Made by a program: the position numbers and the translations under genes | Source: CAYXLI01 sp964464925 | Lineage (GTDB): Bacteria > Acidobacteriota > Terriglobia > Bryobacterales > Bryobacteraceae | DNA length: 64,000 nucleotides | NCBI GenBank assembly: GCA_964464925.1 | Contig: CAYXLI010000022.1 | Span: 1 to 64,000, forward strand | Reading direction: 5' to 3' | The notes under the pieces: generated by a model | Databases searched by the model: none | What the model saw: only the letters and a program-made list of their open reading frames with translations | What the model was told of the DNA's origin: nothing | Part shown: positions 43,572 through 52,997 of the stretch, in pieces | Position numbering within the stretch: the first letter of the stretch is position 1 | How the letters are laid out: every line of letters starts with the position of its first letter

Positions 43572-44825
43572 CTAGCGGAACGAATTTTCCAGGCGGGAGG
43601 CTTCGGTGTTGCGCCGCTCGGCGCGATAAATGTCCGCGAGCCCCTCGCGAAGCGAGGCCAATTTCGAACAGGACACACGGTCGCAAATCGTTAAAGCACG
43701 TTTATATAGCTTTTCGGCGGCATTCAGCTTGCCTTCCAATGCGAACAGATTCGCGAGGTTGGCGATCGTCGATATGTGCGCGGTATTCTCCGGCGCCGTT
43801 TGTTCCCAGATTGCGAGCGAACGGCGGAAGAGCGGCTCAGCTTCCTCCAAACGCCCGGTGCGCATGTACACATCCGCAAGATTATTCCAGGCAAGCGCAA
43901 GGCGCACATGGCGATCGCCATTGGCAGATTGCCAGATCCCGATACACTCCTTCAGCAGAGTCTCCGCTTTGCCCCAATCGTTCTTGTGCTGCGCCAAAAC
44001 GGCGAGATTGTTCAGCACGGCGCCAAGCTGTGGATGTGAGGGGCCGAATATGGATCGTTTTATCTCCAGTGCCCTCTGATACGCGGCCTCAGCGCGCGCA
44101 TCGTTGCCGGCTGCCGAATAAATTGCGCCGATGTTGTTCCAGGAGTTGGCCGTTTCCGAATGATTCGGCCCGAGTACCTTCAAGCAGATAGACAAGCCTC
44201 TGTGACCGGCCTGCATGGCCTCCTCCGGGCGGTTCTCTTCGCGCAGATATTCTGACAGATTGTTATATAAGGTGCCCAGTTGCGCGTCTTCCGCAGCGGA
44301 TATGGACTCCTTCTGCAGAATTGCCCGCTGAAGCATAGTGCTCGCTTCGGCAACTTTACCTTGGTCATGCAGGGCGCACGATAGAGCGTTGATCGAGCTG
44401 ATGGTCTTGGAATCGTTCATTCCCGCCAGCGCTTCACGAATCGCCACGGCTTTTCGGAAGCTCACCTCCGCAAGCGCCGGTTGTCCTGTGGCGCGGTCGA
44501 GTTCGCCGATGTTCGTAAGTAGGATCGCGGCAAGATCGGAGTCAGGATCGGCAATGGCTTGTGCTTCTGCGTACGCAGCGCGGGCTTCCTCATAACGGAC
44601 GCGCTCAAAGTACATGGTTCCAAGATTGTTCAGAGCTCTGGCATTCTCCTCGCTGCGAATGCCACTCGCGGTCAACAATTCGAGTGCCGCCTTGTACTTC
44701 TTCTCGGCCGCATCGAACTGACGAGCGGTACGCAACTGAAAACCTTCATGCATGAGTTGTTGTGCCTCGGGCAGTTGCGCCGCGGCAATGGATGCGAATG
44801 CGATCAGAATGACGGCTAATCTCAT
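43572..44825 (-). CDS. Secreted TPR-repeat protein
   Basis: 417 residues from ATG 44825, which begins a signal peptide (MRLAVILIAFASIAAAQ); a longer upstream frame overlaps the neighbouring promoter region and is unlikely. At least eight TPR units of the kinesin-light-chain type (TPR_10/12) follow, for example ARALNNLGTMYFERVRYEEA, ETANSWNNIGAIYSAAGNDARAEAAYQRALEI, RLALAWNNLADVYMRTGRLEEAEPLFRRSL and AHISTIANLANLFALEGKLNAAEKLY. It is likely a periplasmic protein-interaction scaffold. No enzymatic domain. Partner unknown. Confidence 0.9.
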   Translation of the reverse strand: MRLAVILIAFASIAAAQLPEAQQLMHEGFQLRTARQFDAAEKKYKAALELLTASGIRSEENARALNNLGTMYFERVRYEEARAAYAEAQAIADPDSDLAAILLTNIGELDRATGQPALAEVSFRKAVAIREALAGMNDSKTISSINALSCALHDQGKVAEASTMLQRAILQKESISAAEDAQLGTLYNNLSEYLREENRPEEAMQAGHRGLSICLKVLGPNHSETANSWNNIGAIYSAAGNDARAEAAYQRALEIKRSIFGPSHPQLGAVLNNLAVLAQHKNDWGKAETLLKECIGIWQSANGDRHVRLALAWNNLADVYMRTGRLEEAEPLFRRSLAIWEQTAPENTAHISTIANLANLFALEGKLNAAEKLYKRALTICDRVSCSKLASLREGLADIYRAERRNTEASRLENSFR

Positions 44826-44958
44826 GGCGCGCTCCACCGAATGAGACGGCACGTTATGGATTCGGTTTGTCCGTTCGCCCCCGCGTTCGCCCCATTCCTG
44901 AATCGCGCAATGAAGGTTGTCACGCGCTAGAATTGTGAACGCTTTCGACGGATTCCAC

Positions 44959-46527
44959 ATGCCCGTACCGCTCACTCCTATTCGCTGCCTATATAGGGCA
45001 GTTGACCTGTTCGCCGATAAAATCGGCGTTGTTTCCGCAGACCGGCAGTTCACTTACCGGGAATTCGGACAGAGATGCGAACGCCTGGCGAACGCATTGC
45101 TCCGATCCGGCATTCAACCGGGTGACCGTATTGCTTATCTGAGTTTCAATAATCACGAACTGCTGGAAGGTTACTTCGGAGTTCTGATGGCAAACGGGGT
45201 CGTCATGCCGCTCAATGTGCGGCTGTCGTTCACTGAGGTTGTTAACATACTGAACCACTCGGGCGCTCGCGTGCTACTTTACGAGGCTGATTTCACCGAA
45301 CTGGCCGACAAGTTGCGCCCCCTGTGTCCGAAGCTGGAGCGGACGATCCTGCTCGACAGCGAGTACGAGGAGTTCCTGAGCACAGGCACGGAAGGACTTG
45401 TCGACTACATGACGGTGGATGAAAACACCGTTGCTGAGTTGTTCTACACCAGCGGAAGTACGGGTACGCCCAAAGGGGTGATGCTGACCCATCGCACTCT
45501 TTATCTGCACGCGCTCGACGTCGCGCTCTGTTACCGGCAGCCCGAGACGATGGTCGATCTGCACACGATTCCCCTGTTTCATGCCAACGGCTGGGGACAT
45601 CCGCAAGCCTCTACGCTGATGGGCGCCAAGCAAGTGATGGTCCGGCGGTTCGAGCCTTCGTTCGTACTCGACCTGATTGAGCAGCACCAGGCGACGGATA
45701 TGAGCCTGGTACCCACTATGGCGAATGCGCTTCTCAATTGTCCGGTGCTCGGGCAGGCGGATACCTCCAGCATGCGGACGATCATGATCGGCGGGGCTGC
45801 CTCATCACCGGAACTCATTTCGCGTCTCGAGGCCGCTTTCCACTGCGACGTCTTCGCTGGTTATGGGCTGACCGAGACGTGCCCGGTCCTTACGACGGGG
45901 AGACCGGCCGTAGACGACCACGACGTTCCGGCGCAAGAGCGCCTCCGCAAAAGGGCAATGGCCGGGAGACCGATTCCCGGCGTAGAGGTCTGCGTTGTCG
46001 ATCCGAATGGTAAGCAAGTGCCGCGGGACGGAAAGAGCATCGGCGAAGTGGTAGCGAGGGGTGACCATATTATGGCCGGCTACTACCTCGACGAAGCGGG
46101 CACGCGGGCCGTGCTCCGCGATGGCTGGCTGCACACAGGCGATATGGCCGTATGGGACGAGGAAAACTATATCCATATCGTCGATCGCAAGAAAGAGATC
46201 ATCATCAGTGGCGGCGAGAACATTTCCTCACTCGAAGTCGAGAAGGCCGTTTTCGCACATCCGAGCGTGTTCGAATGCGCCGTGGTTGCGGCTCCTGATG
46301 ACAAGTGGGGTGAAGTGCCCATTGCTATCGTTGTTCTGAAGCCCGGAATGAAGCTGAGCGAAGAGGAACTTCTATCGTTTCTGGAAGGCCGGCTGGGCCG
46401 TTTCAAAATGCCTCGCAGAGTGGAATTCCGTGAAGACCAGCTACCGAAGACCGGCACGGGCAAGATCCGCAAGAACATCTTACGGGAGCCCTTTTGGAAA
46501 GGAAAAGAGAAGCGGGTGCAAGGTTGA
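44959..46527 (+). CDS. AMP-dependent acyl-CoA synthetase
   Basis: 522 residues from ATG 44959; an upstream in-frame start adds 14 residues without similarity. It activates a carboxylic (probably fatty) acid to acyl-AMP and then acyl-CoA. The P-loop motif is FYTSGSTGTPKGVMLTHR, A5 is FAGYGLTETCPV, A7 is LHTGDMAVWDEE, A8 is VDRKKEIIISGGENISS and the A10 lysine is in PKTGTGKIRKN. The acid-binding part resembles medium- to long-chain FadD-like ligases. Chain length cannot be stated. Its stop overlaps the TTG start of the methyltransferase gene. Confidence 0.95.
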   Translation: MPVPLTPIRCLYRAVDLFADKIGVVSADRQFTYREFGQRCERLANALLRSGIQPGDRIAYLSFNNHELLEGYFGVLMANGVVMPLNVRLSFTEVVNILNHSGARVLLYEADFTELADKLRPLCPKLERTILLDSEYEEFLSTGTEGLVDYMTVDENTVAELFYTSGSTGTPKGVMLTHRTLYLHALDVALCYRQPETMVDLHTIPLFHANGWGHPQASTLMGAKQVMVRRFEPSFVLDLIEQHQATDMSLVPTMANALLNCPVLGQADTSSMRTIMIGGAASSPELISRLEAAFHCDVFAGYGLTETCPVLTTGRPAVDDHDVPAQERLRKRAMAGRPIPGVEVCVVDPNGKQVPRDGKSIGEVVARGDHIMAGYYLDEAGTRAVLRDGWLHTGDMAVWDEENYIHIVDRKKEIIISGGENISSLEVEKAVFAHPSVFECAVVAAPDDKWGEVPIAIVVLKPGMKLSEEELLSFLEGRLGRFKMPRRVEFREDQLPKTGTGKIRKNILREPFWKGKEKRVQG

Positions 46528-47312
46528 AATCTCTGGTTCTCTGGGTGCCGGATGCGGAGCGCGAGATTCTGATTGCGCAGCTCTGGGAGGAAGGTACTAC
46601 CGGCATCACAGAGGCAGCGAATTCGCTGAGGGCGTTCTTCGAAAACGATGTGGATATGGAGGCGTTCCGCACACGGTTCGCACAATATGAACCGGATGTG
46701 ATCGAGGAAGAAGACCGCGACTGGGTTGCCGAATCGCAAGCACAGTGGCCACCCACCGCCGTTGGTGAGCGCTTCTATCTTGTTCCCGAATGGCGTGATG
46801 ATCCTGCGCCGTGCGGCCGAATCCGGCTACGAACGTTTCCCGGTATGGCCTGCGGATCCGGCACTCATCCTGCCACGCAACTCTGCCTGGTTGCAATGGA
46901 GCAGTGGGTGCAGGCGGAAGATTCGCTGCTGGACGCCGGAACAGGTAGCGGCATTCTGGCGCAGGCTGCACACCTACTCGGGGCTAAGCAGGTCTTCGGC
47001 TGCGATATCGACCATGCAGCGACCGAAATTGCGCGCCGCAATTCCCAGGAATTCATTTACCAGATCCCGTTCTTCACGGGCTCGCTCCGGAGCGTCCGAA
47101 CGGGTGCGGTTTCCTTAATCGTCGCGAATTTGAACGCAGAGACACTGAGGAATCTTGCGGCGGACATGAAGCGAGTATGCACTCGCGCGTTGATCGTGGC
47201 GGGCTTCCGAACAGATGAATTAGCTCGGGTCGAGCAAGCGCTGGGGCAGTCTGTGCAGAGATACGAGCAGGAAGGCTGGGCGTGCGCCGTGATTCCGATC
47301 CGGACCGTCTAG
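46524..47312 (+). CDS. prmA: Ribosomal protein L11 methyltransferase-like (PrmA)
   Basis: 262 residues from TTG 46524, whose TTGA overlaps the TGA of the preceding gene. An N-terminal substrate-recognition domain (LVLWVPDAEREILIAQLWEEGTTGI) is followed by the SAM-binding domain: GMACGSGTHPATQLCL corresponds to the PrmA AFGTGxHxTT loop, motif I is LLDAGTGSGILAQAA, motif II VFGCDIDHAATEIARRN and motif IV LIVANLNAETL. PrmA trimethylates ribosomal protein L11 in other bacteria. The changed loop (ACGSG) and NLNAE in place of NILA leave room for another substrate. Confidence 0.85.
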   Translation: MKSLVLWVPDAEREILIAQLWEEGTTGITEAANSLRAFFENDVDMEAFRTRFAQYEPDVIEEEDRDWVAESQAQWPPTAVGERFYLVPEWRDDPAPCGRIRLRTFPGMACGSGTHPATQLCLVAMEQWVQAEDSLLDAGTGSGILAQAAHLLGAKQVFGCDIDHAATEIARRNSQEFIYQIPFFTGSLRSVRTGAVSLIVANLNAETLRNLAADMKRVCTRALIVAGFRTDELARVEQALGQSVQRYEQEGWACAVIPIRTV

Positions 47313-48220
47313 CGCGATTCGGGCAACTCGCGAATGCGAAAATTCCGGAACCAGATCTGCGCCCCGTGATTCTGAAGCTCCAGGTAGCCCGCGCTCTTCG
47401 TCGCCATATCCGGAAGGCGCGCGAACTTACTCTGAGCGATGGCGGCTTTCAACTGCTCTGAACCGAAATCATAAGAGACTACTCTGCGGCCGTTGAGCCA
47501 GTGCTCCGCGTGATTGCCATTTACGATGATGCGGCTCTGGTTGAACGTGCCGGGAGGCAAAGGCTCCGCATTTTCGGGCACGAGCATGTCATACAGCGCG
47601 CCTGTACGATGAGTAGGCAGCTTGCCATCCGAATGCCGATCATTATCAATGATCTGGTATTCAAGTCCGGTCGGATAATATTTCGCATTCTGATAGACCT
47701 GAAACCAGCGGGCGGCTGAATAGCAGACACCATCTGCGAGCAGGAAGGCCGAGGCCAGAGCAATCCAGAGAGCCCACTTCACACGGAAAGCGCGACGCCA
47801 GACCGCGAGGAGAACGCCAAGCAGCAGCACCAGACAGATGGTACCGGTTCTGGCGGATGGGTTCAGGTCGTACTTGTATATATCCGGATGCCGCCGTCCA
47901 CGAACCCCCATGTACTTCACGCCGGAGTTGCCGCCCTGAGCGATGGCCCAGTCGAAGACGAGTTCGAAATTATCGAACTCACGCGCCGAGAAGATGGATC
48001 CGCCTTTGTTCGGTGAAACCAGCGCGATACACCCGTTCTCGAATTTCCAGGCTTGCCCGGGGAGCGGCTTGCCGATGCCGCCCGTCCATTGATCTGGACT
48101 TGCAAGATCGTGCCATCCCTGACTCACATCCTCCGGAGTGAGATGGGTTCCCGTGCAGGCCGTCTGCGACCAGGCTACTTGCCCAAGTGCAAGAAGCAGG
48201 GGGAGCCAAAAAATAGACAT
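47309..48220 (-). CDS. DUF1080 (3-keto-disaccharide hydrolase-like) protein with internal membrane hairpin
   Basis: 303 residues from ATG 48220, which begins a signal peptide (MSIFWLPLLLALGQVAWSQ). The first half has DUF1080 features (WKFENGCIALV, GSIFSAREFDNFELVFDWAIAQGGNSGVKYMGVRG) and the second half completes the jelly-roll (GLEYQIIDNDRH, GALYDMLVPENA, SRIIVNGNHAEHWLNGRRVVSYD, GYLELQNHGAQIWFRNFRIREL). Between them, after TGTICL, lie two hydrophobic helices (LVLLLGVLLAVW and WALWIALASAFLLADGVCYSAA) that normal members lack. Frame and reading are continuous across the insertion. It overlaps the PrmA-like gene by 4 bases (convergent). Confidence 0.88.
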   Translation of the reverse strand: MSIFWLPLLLALGQVAWSQTACTGTHLTPEDVSQGWHDLASPDQWTGGIGKPLPGQAWKFENGCIALVSPNKGGSIFSAREFDNFELVFDWAIAQGGNSGVKYMGVRGRRHPDIYKYDLNPSARTGTICLVLLLGVLLAVWRRAFRVKWALWIALASAFLLADGVCYSAARWFQVYQNAKYYPTGLEYQIIDNDRHSDGKLPTHRTGALYDMLVPENAEPLPPGTFNQSRIIVNGNHAEHWLNGRRVVSYDFGSEQLKAAIAQSKFARLPDMATKSAGYLELQNHGAQIWFRNFRIRELPESR

Positions 48221-48231
48221 TCGCGTCGATT

Positions 48232-49584
48232 CTATCGCGCCCCTCTCGAAGTTTGAGTCCAAATCGTCCAGGGGCGGGAGGGCAGGTCAACGAGGGTCTC
48301 TTTCTCCCAGGAGAGTTCCGGGTGACTCGTGAGGTGTGAAGCGGCCTTGAAATGGAGTCCGCAGGGATGGCCTATGGCTGCTTCGAATGTCATCCGGCCG
48401 ATCATGGCAGCGTCTGCCACCTTCGCTTGTACCGCACCGGCCGTGCCGTAGGGCGGCTGCCAGGGTTGGGAACCGCGCGCTGACAGGTCGACGTGGCCGC
48501 AGAGCGTACGCTCGCTTGGCTCGATTTTCTTTTCTAGAGAGTCGTAGTGGTCCGACAGATAACGTTTTGCGAAGGCCACATTGATCTGACCCTTTTTCGA
48601 TTCGATGAGCGACTCCGCCCGCACCCGCCGCGCGTTGGCGCTCTGTCCCGCATCTTTGAGGTCAAAGTCAGTTTCTTCGGCTGCGAGTTTGGGATCGACG
48701 GGAAAATTCGTACCGACGTAGTAACCATCTTTCGAGCGCCGGACGGTGACGTTCTTCAGCCCAAGCTCGAGGTCGGCGATTTCGTTGGTATTACGGTCGG
48801 CAACCAGCCAGTTGTTGGCGTAGCCCCCGTTGTTCCCTTCCTTCATGATGCGAATGAAATCATCGATAGATGCCGAGTACTGCATCGCCTTTCGGGCGCG
48901 TACGAATTCAGCGATGCCGTTCGGATCGAAGCCGTTGAATCTGGAGATCGTAGTTTCCGTAATGACAATACCCGCAGAGTTCATTCCGAAATCGTCACCG
49001 CTGTGAATCCAGCCCGGCATGCCGTCCATCAGAATGTGGTACCCGTTGGCCGGGACAATGTCGAAGATGATATTCCAGCGGGCGCCGTCCATGTAATTGG
49101 TCCAGTTGTTGTGAGCGATCACAATCTTGCCGTCTTTCGTATAGCTGCCGGTGGCAACGAATGCACTGCAACGGTCGGCGTTGGTTGTGGTCTTCTGCTT
49201 GTCGTACCAGTTGTTGTAATAAGACCCGAGTTCGATGGACGCATTCATGACGACGACGTCCCACACATCCAGCTTGGAACCCTTGGCCGCGAGGCCTCTG
49301 GCGATGCCTTGCAGTTCTTCGCGATACTCCTGTTCGATCTTTGGCCAGAGCATGTGCTGGGCCGCGTCGCGCCAGAAAGAATACGGCTTCTTGGTGTCGT
49401 GCTGCAACTCGGTGGCAAGGACGCGCTGCAGATCCTCGATCTGTCTGGCGAGTTGGGAGCCGTGCTGATAGCCGATCTCCGACGGAGTGCCTTCGAGATG
49501 GACATAGATCCATCCGTTCTTCTCCTTCACTTGGGCAACTGAAACGAAGGCAAAAAGGCTCAAGACGGCAAGCGCACGGTGCAT
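48232..49584 (-). CDS. C45/phospholipase-B-like Ntn-hydrolase
   Basis: 450 residues from ATG 49584, which opens a signal peptide (MHRALAVLSLFAFVSVAQ). The N-terminal region GWIYVHLEGTPSEIGYQHGSQLARQI is typical of the phospholipase-B-like/C45 family. The putative autocatalytic nucleophile is the Cys in NADRCSAFVATGSYT, followed by GKIVIAHNNWTNY as in Ntn hydrolases, and by GMNSAGIVITETTI and RNTNEIADLELG. Known relatives act on acyl amides or phospholipids after self-cleavage; the substrate here is unknown. It lies 11 bp upstream of the DUF1080 gene and is divergent from the trp supraoperon. Confidence 0.9.
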   Translation of the reverse strand: MHRALAVLSLFAFVSVAQVKEKNGWIYVHLEGTPSEIGYQHGSQLARQIEDLQRVLATELQHDTKKPYSFWRDAAQHMLWPKIEQEYREELQGIARGLAAKGSKLDVWDVVVMNASIELGSYYNNWYDKQKTTTNADRCSAFVATGSYTKDGKIVIAHNNWTNYMDGARWNIIFDIVPANGYHILMDGMPGWIHSGDDFGMNSAGIVITETTISRFNGFDPNGIAEFVRARKAMQYSASIDDFIRIMKEGNNGGYANNWLVADRNTNEIADLELGLKNVTVRRSKDGYYVGTNFPVDPKLAAEETDFDLKDAGQSANARRVRAESLIESKKGQINVAFAKRYLSDHYDSLEKKIEPSERTLCGHVDLSARGSQPWQPPYGTAGAVQAKVADAAMIGRMTFEAAIGHPCGLHFKAASHLTSHPELSWEKETLVDLPSRPWTIWTQTSRGAR

Positions 49585-49589
49585 AATGT

Positions 49590-49603
49590 TCAGGTTAGCC
49601 TGA
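49590..49603. promoter_or_regulatory. Candidate operator between the hydrolase gene and trpC
   Basis: TCAGG-TTAG-CCTGA is a perfect 5-bp inverted repeat centred in the 41-bp space between the two divergent genes. It could bind a dimeric regulator of either. It is short, so coincidence is possible. Confidence 0.3.
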
Positions 49604-49625
49604 TACGATAGAAGTTTCCAATCGG

Positions 49626-50411
49626 ATGACCAAGGCTGTTCCCGATATCCTAGCTCGCATTGTCGAGCAAAAAGCCCAAGAGTTGCAGCGGGCGCACATC
49701 CCTCTGATTGTGCTGGAGCGACTGGCGGAGTCGGCTGCGCGCGCACGCCGGAGTTTTGCGGGAGCGCTGCGAGCGAAGTCGCCTGCAGTTATAGCTGAGA
49801 TCAAGAAGGCGTCTCCCAGTAAGGGCGTACTCAACGGCAATTTCCAGCCTGCAATGACGGCTGTGGAATATGAGAGCGGCGGGGCAGCGGCCATCTCCGT
49901 GCTGACGGATCGGGAATTCTTTCAAGGCTCGCTGGACGACCTCATGGCCGCACGAAAGGCCGTGAACATTCCGGTGCTGCGGAAGGATTTCACAACCAGC
50001 AAGTACCACGTTGTGGAGGCGGCGGCGAATCACGCGGATGCGATTCTGCTGATTGCCGCGATACTGACCGAGCAGCAGATGCGAGAGTTCCGCGAATTGG
50101 CGGGGGAATGGGGCATGGCCGCGCTGGTGGAAGTGCACGACGCAGAGGAACTGAAGCCCGCACTCGCATCCGGCGCGGAGATTATCGGTGTAAATAATCG
50201 AAATCTGCGGACCTTTGAAGTGACGCTCGAGACTTCGCTGAGACTCGCCGAGCAGATTCCTTCTTCGGTGATCAAGGTAAGCGAGAGCGGCGTTACGACG
50301 CGCGAGCAGATCCGCCAACTTCAGGATGCCGGCTACCAAGCGTTCCTGGTCGGTGAACATCTGATGCGATCGAAGAATCCGCGACAGGCGTTGCAGGCGC
50401 TCACGGCATGA
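49626..50411 (+). CDS. trpC: Indole-3-glycerol phosphate synthase
   Basis: 261 residues, TIM barrel. It closes the indole ring from carboxyphenylaminodeoxyribulose-phosphate. Landmarks: AVIAEIKKASPSKGVL with the catalytic Lys, AAAISVLTDREFFQGSLDDL, VLRKDFTTSKYHVVEA with the second Lys, GVNNRNLRTFEV and ISESGVTT-type VSESGVTTREQ. It is the first gene of the supraoperon, starting 41 bp from the divergent hydrolase gene. No trpE, trpG or trpD lies in the window, so anthranilate must be made by genes elsewhere. Its stop overlaps trpF (ATGA). Confidence 0.97.
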   Translation: MTKAVPDILARIVEQKAQELQRAHIPLIVLERLAESAARARRSFAGALRAKSPAVIAEIKKASPSKGVLNGNFQPAMTAVEYESGGAAAISVLTDREFFQGSLDDLMAARKAVNIPVLRKDFTTSKYHVVEAAANHADAILLIAAILTEQQMREFRELAGEWGMAALVEVHDAEELKPALASGAEIIGVNNRNLRTFEVTLETSLRLAEQIPSSVIKVSESGVTTREQIRQLQDAGYQAFLVGEHLMRSKNPRQALQALTA

Positions 50412-50992
50412 TGGTAAAGATCTGCGGCATCACGAATCGCGACGATGCGTTGGCCGCAGCAGATGCCGGGGTAACGGCGATCGGTTTCAATTTTTATCCG
50501 AGGAGCCCAAGATACATCCAGCGGGAGGAAGCAGAGGCGATCGCCGCAATACTGCCTTCCGGGGTACGGCGCGTGGGCGTTTTCGTGGACGCTACTCCAG
50601 CGGAAGCCGCATATGAGTTTCTCGATGTCATTCAATTGCACGGGGAGGAGCCTGCCGGTGATATGGCTCTTTATGACAAGCCCGTGTGGAAGGCATTCCG
50701 CGTAAGACCCGGTTGGGATCCGGGAATCCTGAAACAATACGAAGTGGAGGCCGTGCTTCTGGATGGCCCGCTGCCCGGAACCGGGCACGCTTTCGATTGG
50801 AGAGTAGCGTCGGGACTGGCGCACAACATCGTGCTGGCAGGCGGACTGGATGCCACAAATGTGCGTGATGCGATTCGCGTTGTGAAACCCTGGGGAGTGG
50901 ATGCGTGTTCGCGCCTGGAAAGTGTACCGGGCCGCAAAGACCATGAAAAAATGAAGCGGTTCATTCAAGCCGCGCTATCGGAATATCTATGA
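50408..50992 (+). CDS. trpF: Phosphoribosylanthranilate isomerase
   Basis: 194 residues, a small TIM barrel. It isomerises phosphoribosylanthranilate before the TrpC step. The N-terminal VKICGITNRDDALAAADAG holds the catalytic Cys, GFNFYPRSPRYI is the phosphate-proximal motif, and the catalytic Asp lies in VLLDGPLPGTGHAFDW. LAGGLDATNV and GVDACSRLES are also canonical. Two consecutive ATGs (50408 and 50411) are both possible starts. It overlaps trpC and trpB by 4 bases each. Confidence 0.96.
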   Translation: MMVKICGITNRDDALAAADAGVTAIGFNFYPRSPRYIQREEAEAIAAILPSGVRRVGVFVDATPAEAAYEFLDVIQLHGEEPAGDMALYDKPVWKAFRVRPGWDPGILKQYEVEAVLLDGPLPGTGHAFDWRVASGLAHNIVLAGGLDATNVRDAIRVVKPWGVDACSRLESVPGRKDHEKMKRFIQAALSEYL

Positions 50993-52191
50993 TCGTTTCT
51001 CAACCAGATTCCAAAGGACACTTCGGCCCGTACGGTGGCCGCTATGTGCCGGAAGTTTTGATGGCGCCTCTGGAAGAACTGGAGCAAGCCTACTTCACCG
51101 CGAGGGCGGACAGCGAGTTTCAATCAGAACTGAAGTATTTGCTACAGGAGTACGCGGGCCGGCCGACGCCACTGTATTATGCGAAACGGTTGAGCGAGAC
51201 GCTCGGCGGGGCGCGCATCTATCTGAAGCGGGAAGACCTGCTTCATACGGGCGCGCACAAAATCAACAATGCAATCGGGCAGGCGCTGCTGGCGCGGCGC
51301 ATGGGCAAGAAACGCATTATCGCGGAAACCGGGGCCGGACAGCACGGCGTTGCAAGCGCGACGGTGTGCGCCCTGTTCGGGCTGGATTGCACGGTCTATA
51401 TGGGCGAAGAGGACATGCGGCGGCAGAGGTTGAACGTGTTCCGCATGCGAATGCTCGGCGCTAAAGTGAGCGCCGTGAAATCCGGAAGCCGGACCCTGAA
51501 GGACGCCGTAAGCGAGGCTCTGCGCGATTGGGTGACGAATGTGGGCGACACATTTTACCTGCTCGGGTCGGCATTGGGGCCTCATCCATATCCGTTGATG
51601 GTTCGCGATTTTCATCGAATCATAGGCGACGAGACGCGCAGGCAGATCCTGGAGCAGGAATCTCGGCTACCGGATCAGATTTTTGCTTGTGTGGGCGGCG
51701 GAAGCAATGCGATCGGCATGTTTCACCCATTCCTGGCGGATGAAGGCGTCCGGCTGGTGGGCGTTGAAGCGGGCGGGAGGAGCAGTGCGCTGGGCGAGCA
51801 CGCGGCACGATTCAGCGGCGGCGTTCCGGGCGTGCTACACGGATCGTTCAGCTACCTTTTGCAGAATGAAGATGGGCAGGTGTCACTGACGCATTCCGTA
51901 TCGGCGGGGCTGGATTATGCCTCGGTCGGCCCGGAGCATGCATGGCTACACGACCAGAAGCGCGCGGAATATTTATCCGCAACGGACGCCGAGGCGCTGG
52001 AAGCGGCAAAGGTCCTGGCGCGTACGGAAGGAATCATTCCTGCGCTGGAGTCGTCGCATGCGGTCTCGGAAGCAATCCGGCGCGCCCCTCGCGCCAAGGA
52101 CCAGATCTTTGTCGTGAACGTTTCGGGCCGCGGCGATAAGGATACGGATATTTATCGCGAAAACATGAAGGAGTTGGACTCGGAAGAATGA
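50989..52191 (+). CDS. trpB: Tryptophan synthase beta subunit
   Basis: 400 residues, PLP-dependent fold type II. It joins indole and serine to make tryptophan. The N-terminus GHFGPYGGRYVPEVLMAPLEELE is typical of TrpB1. The Schiff-base Lys is in LLHTGAHKINNAIGQALLA, the catalytic Glu in AETGAGQHGVA, and the glycine-rich phosphate loop is CVGGGSNAIGMF. SAGLDYASVGPEHAWL and SGRGDKDTD near the end complete the set. Start and stop overlap trpF and trpA through ATGA. Confidence 0.98.
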   Translation: MIVSQPDSKGHFGPYGGRYVPEVLMAPLEELEQAYFTARADSEFQSELKYLLQEYAGRPTPLYYAKRLSETLGGARIYLKREDLLHTGAHKINNAIGQALLARRMGKKRIIAETGAGQHGVASATVCALFGLDCTVYMGEEDMRRQRLNVFRMRMLGAKVSAVKSGSRTLKDAVSEALRDWVTNVGDTFYLLGSALGPHPYPLMVRDFHRIIGDETRRQILEQESRLPDQIFACVGGGSNAIGMFHPFLADEGVRLVGVEAGGRSSALGEHAARFSGGVPGVLHGSFSYLLQNEDGQVSLTHSVSAGLDYASVGPEHAWLHDQKRAEYLSATDAEALEAAKVLARTEGIIPALESSHAVSEAIRRAPRAKDQIFVVNVSGRGDKDTDIYRENMKELDSEE

Positions 52192-52997
52192 CGACGCGCA
52201 TTCCGCGGTTGTTCGAGCGGTTGAAGAAAGAGAACCGCGCCGGGCTGATCGCCTACATCACGGCCGGCGATCCGACGCCGCAGCACACGGCGAAGTTGGT
52301 GAGGGCGCTGGAGCGCGGAGGCGCGGACCTCATCGAACTCGGCGTACCGTTTTCCGATCCGATCGCCGATGGGCCGGTGATCCAAGCTGCATCCGATCGG
52401 GCGCTACAGGCAGGGACGACGATGCAGACCGTGCTCGCGATCGCACGGCAGATTCGGGCGGAATCCGAGATTCCAATACTGCTATTCACCTACCTGAATC
52501 CGGCGATGCGCTACGGATTCGAGAAACTCGCCAAGGATGCGGCTGAGGCTGGTATCGATGGCTGCCTATTGACGGATCTCAGTGTCGAAGAGGCCGAGCA
52601 GTATGTGGGTGCGATGCGCGCACAGGGGCTGGACACGGTTTTTCTAGGCGCGCCGACCAGTACGGAGCGGCGGCTGCAACTGGTTGCGAAATATTCGAGC
52701 GGGTTCATCTACCTCGTTTCGCGGACGGGCGTGACTGGCGAGCAGACATCCGTCTCCGAAGCCATCGGCCCGCTTGTGCAGAGCATGCGCGCGATCAGCT
52801 CGCTGCCCCTCGCGGTTGGGTTTGGAATCGCGAATGCGGAGCATGCTAAGCAGGTAGGCAGCGCGGCGGATGCCGTGGTGGTGGGTAGCGCCATCGTCCG
52901 TATTATCGAGAAAAACACACAATCTCCCGACCTGGAGCAGAAGCTCGAGACGTTCGCGAGTGAGCTTCGCACAGGTCTTGTTCCGAGGAATGGATGA
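52188..52997 (+). CDS. trpA: Tryptophan synthase alpha subunit
   Basis: 269 residues, TIM barrel. It cleaves indole-glycerol-phosphate and channels indole to TrpB. The catalytic Glu is in LIELGVPFSDPIADGPVIQ, and the catalytic Asp lies in GIDGCLLTDLSVEEAEQ. The phosphate loop is FIYLVSRTGVTGEQ; GFGIANAEHAKQV and ADAVVVGSAIVRII follow. The DLSVEE loop is slightly changed from the usual DLPxEE. It overlaps trpB and the chorismate mutase gene by 4 bases each. Confidence 0.97.
   Translation: MTTRIPRLFERLKKENRAGLIAYITAGDPTPQHTAKLVRALERGGADLIELGVPFSDPIADGPVIQAASDRALQAGTTMQTVLAIARQIRAESEIPILLFTYLNPAMRYGFEKLAKDAAEAGIDGCLLTDLSVEEAEQYVGAMRAQGLDTVFLGAPTSTERRLQLVAKYSSGFIYLVSRTGVTGEQTSVSEAIGPLVQSMRAISSLPLAVGFGIANAEHAKQVGSAADAVVVGSAIVRIIEKNTQSPDLEQKLETFASELRTGLVPRNG

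Noticed and set aside
49585..49625. Trp leader-peptide attenuator before trpC
   Set aside because: The space of 41 bases is too short for a leader peptide with alternative hairpins, and no Trp-codon run was seen.
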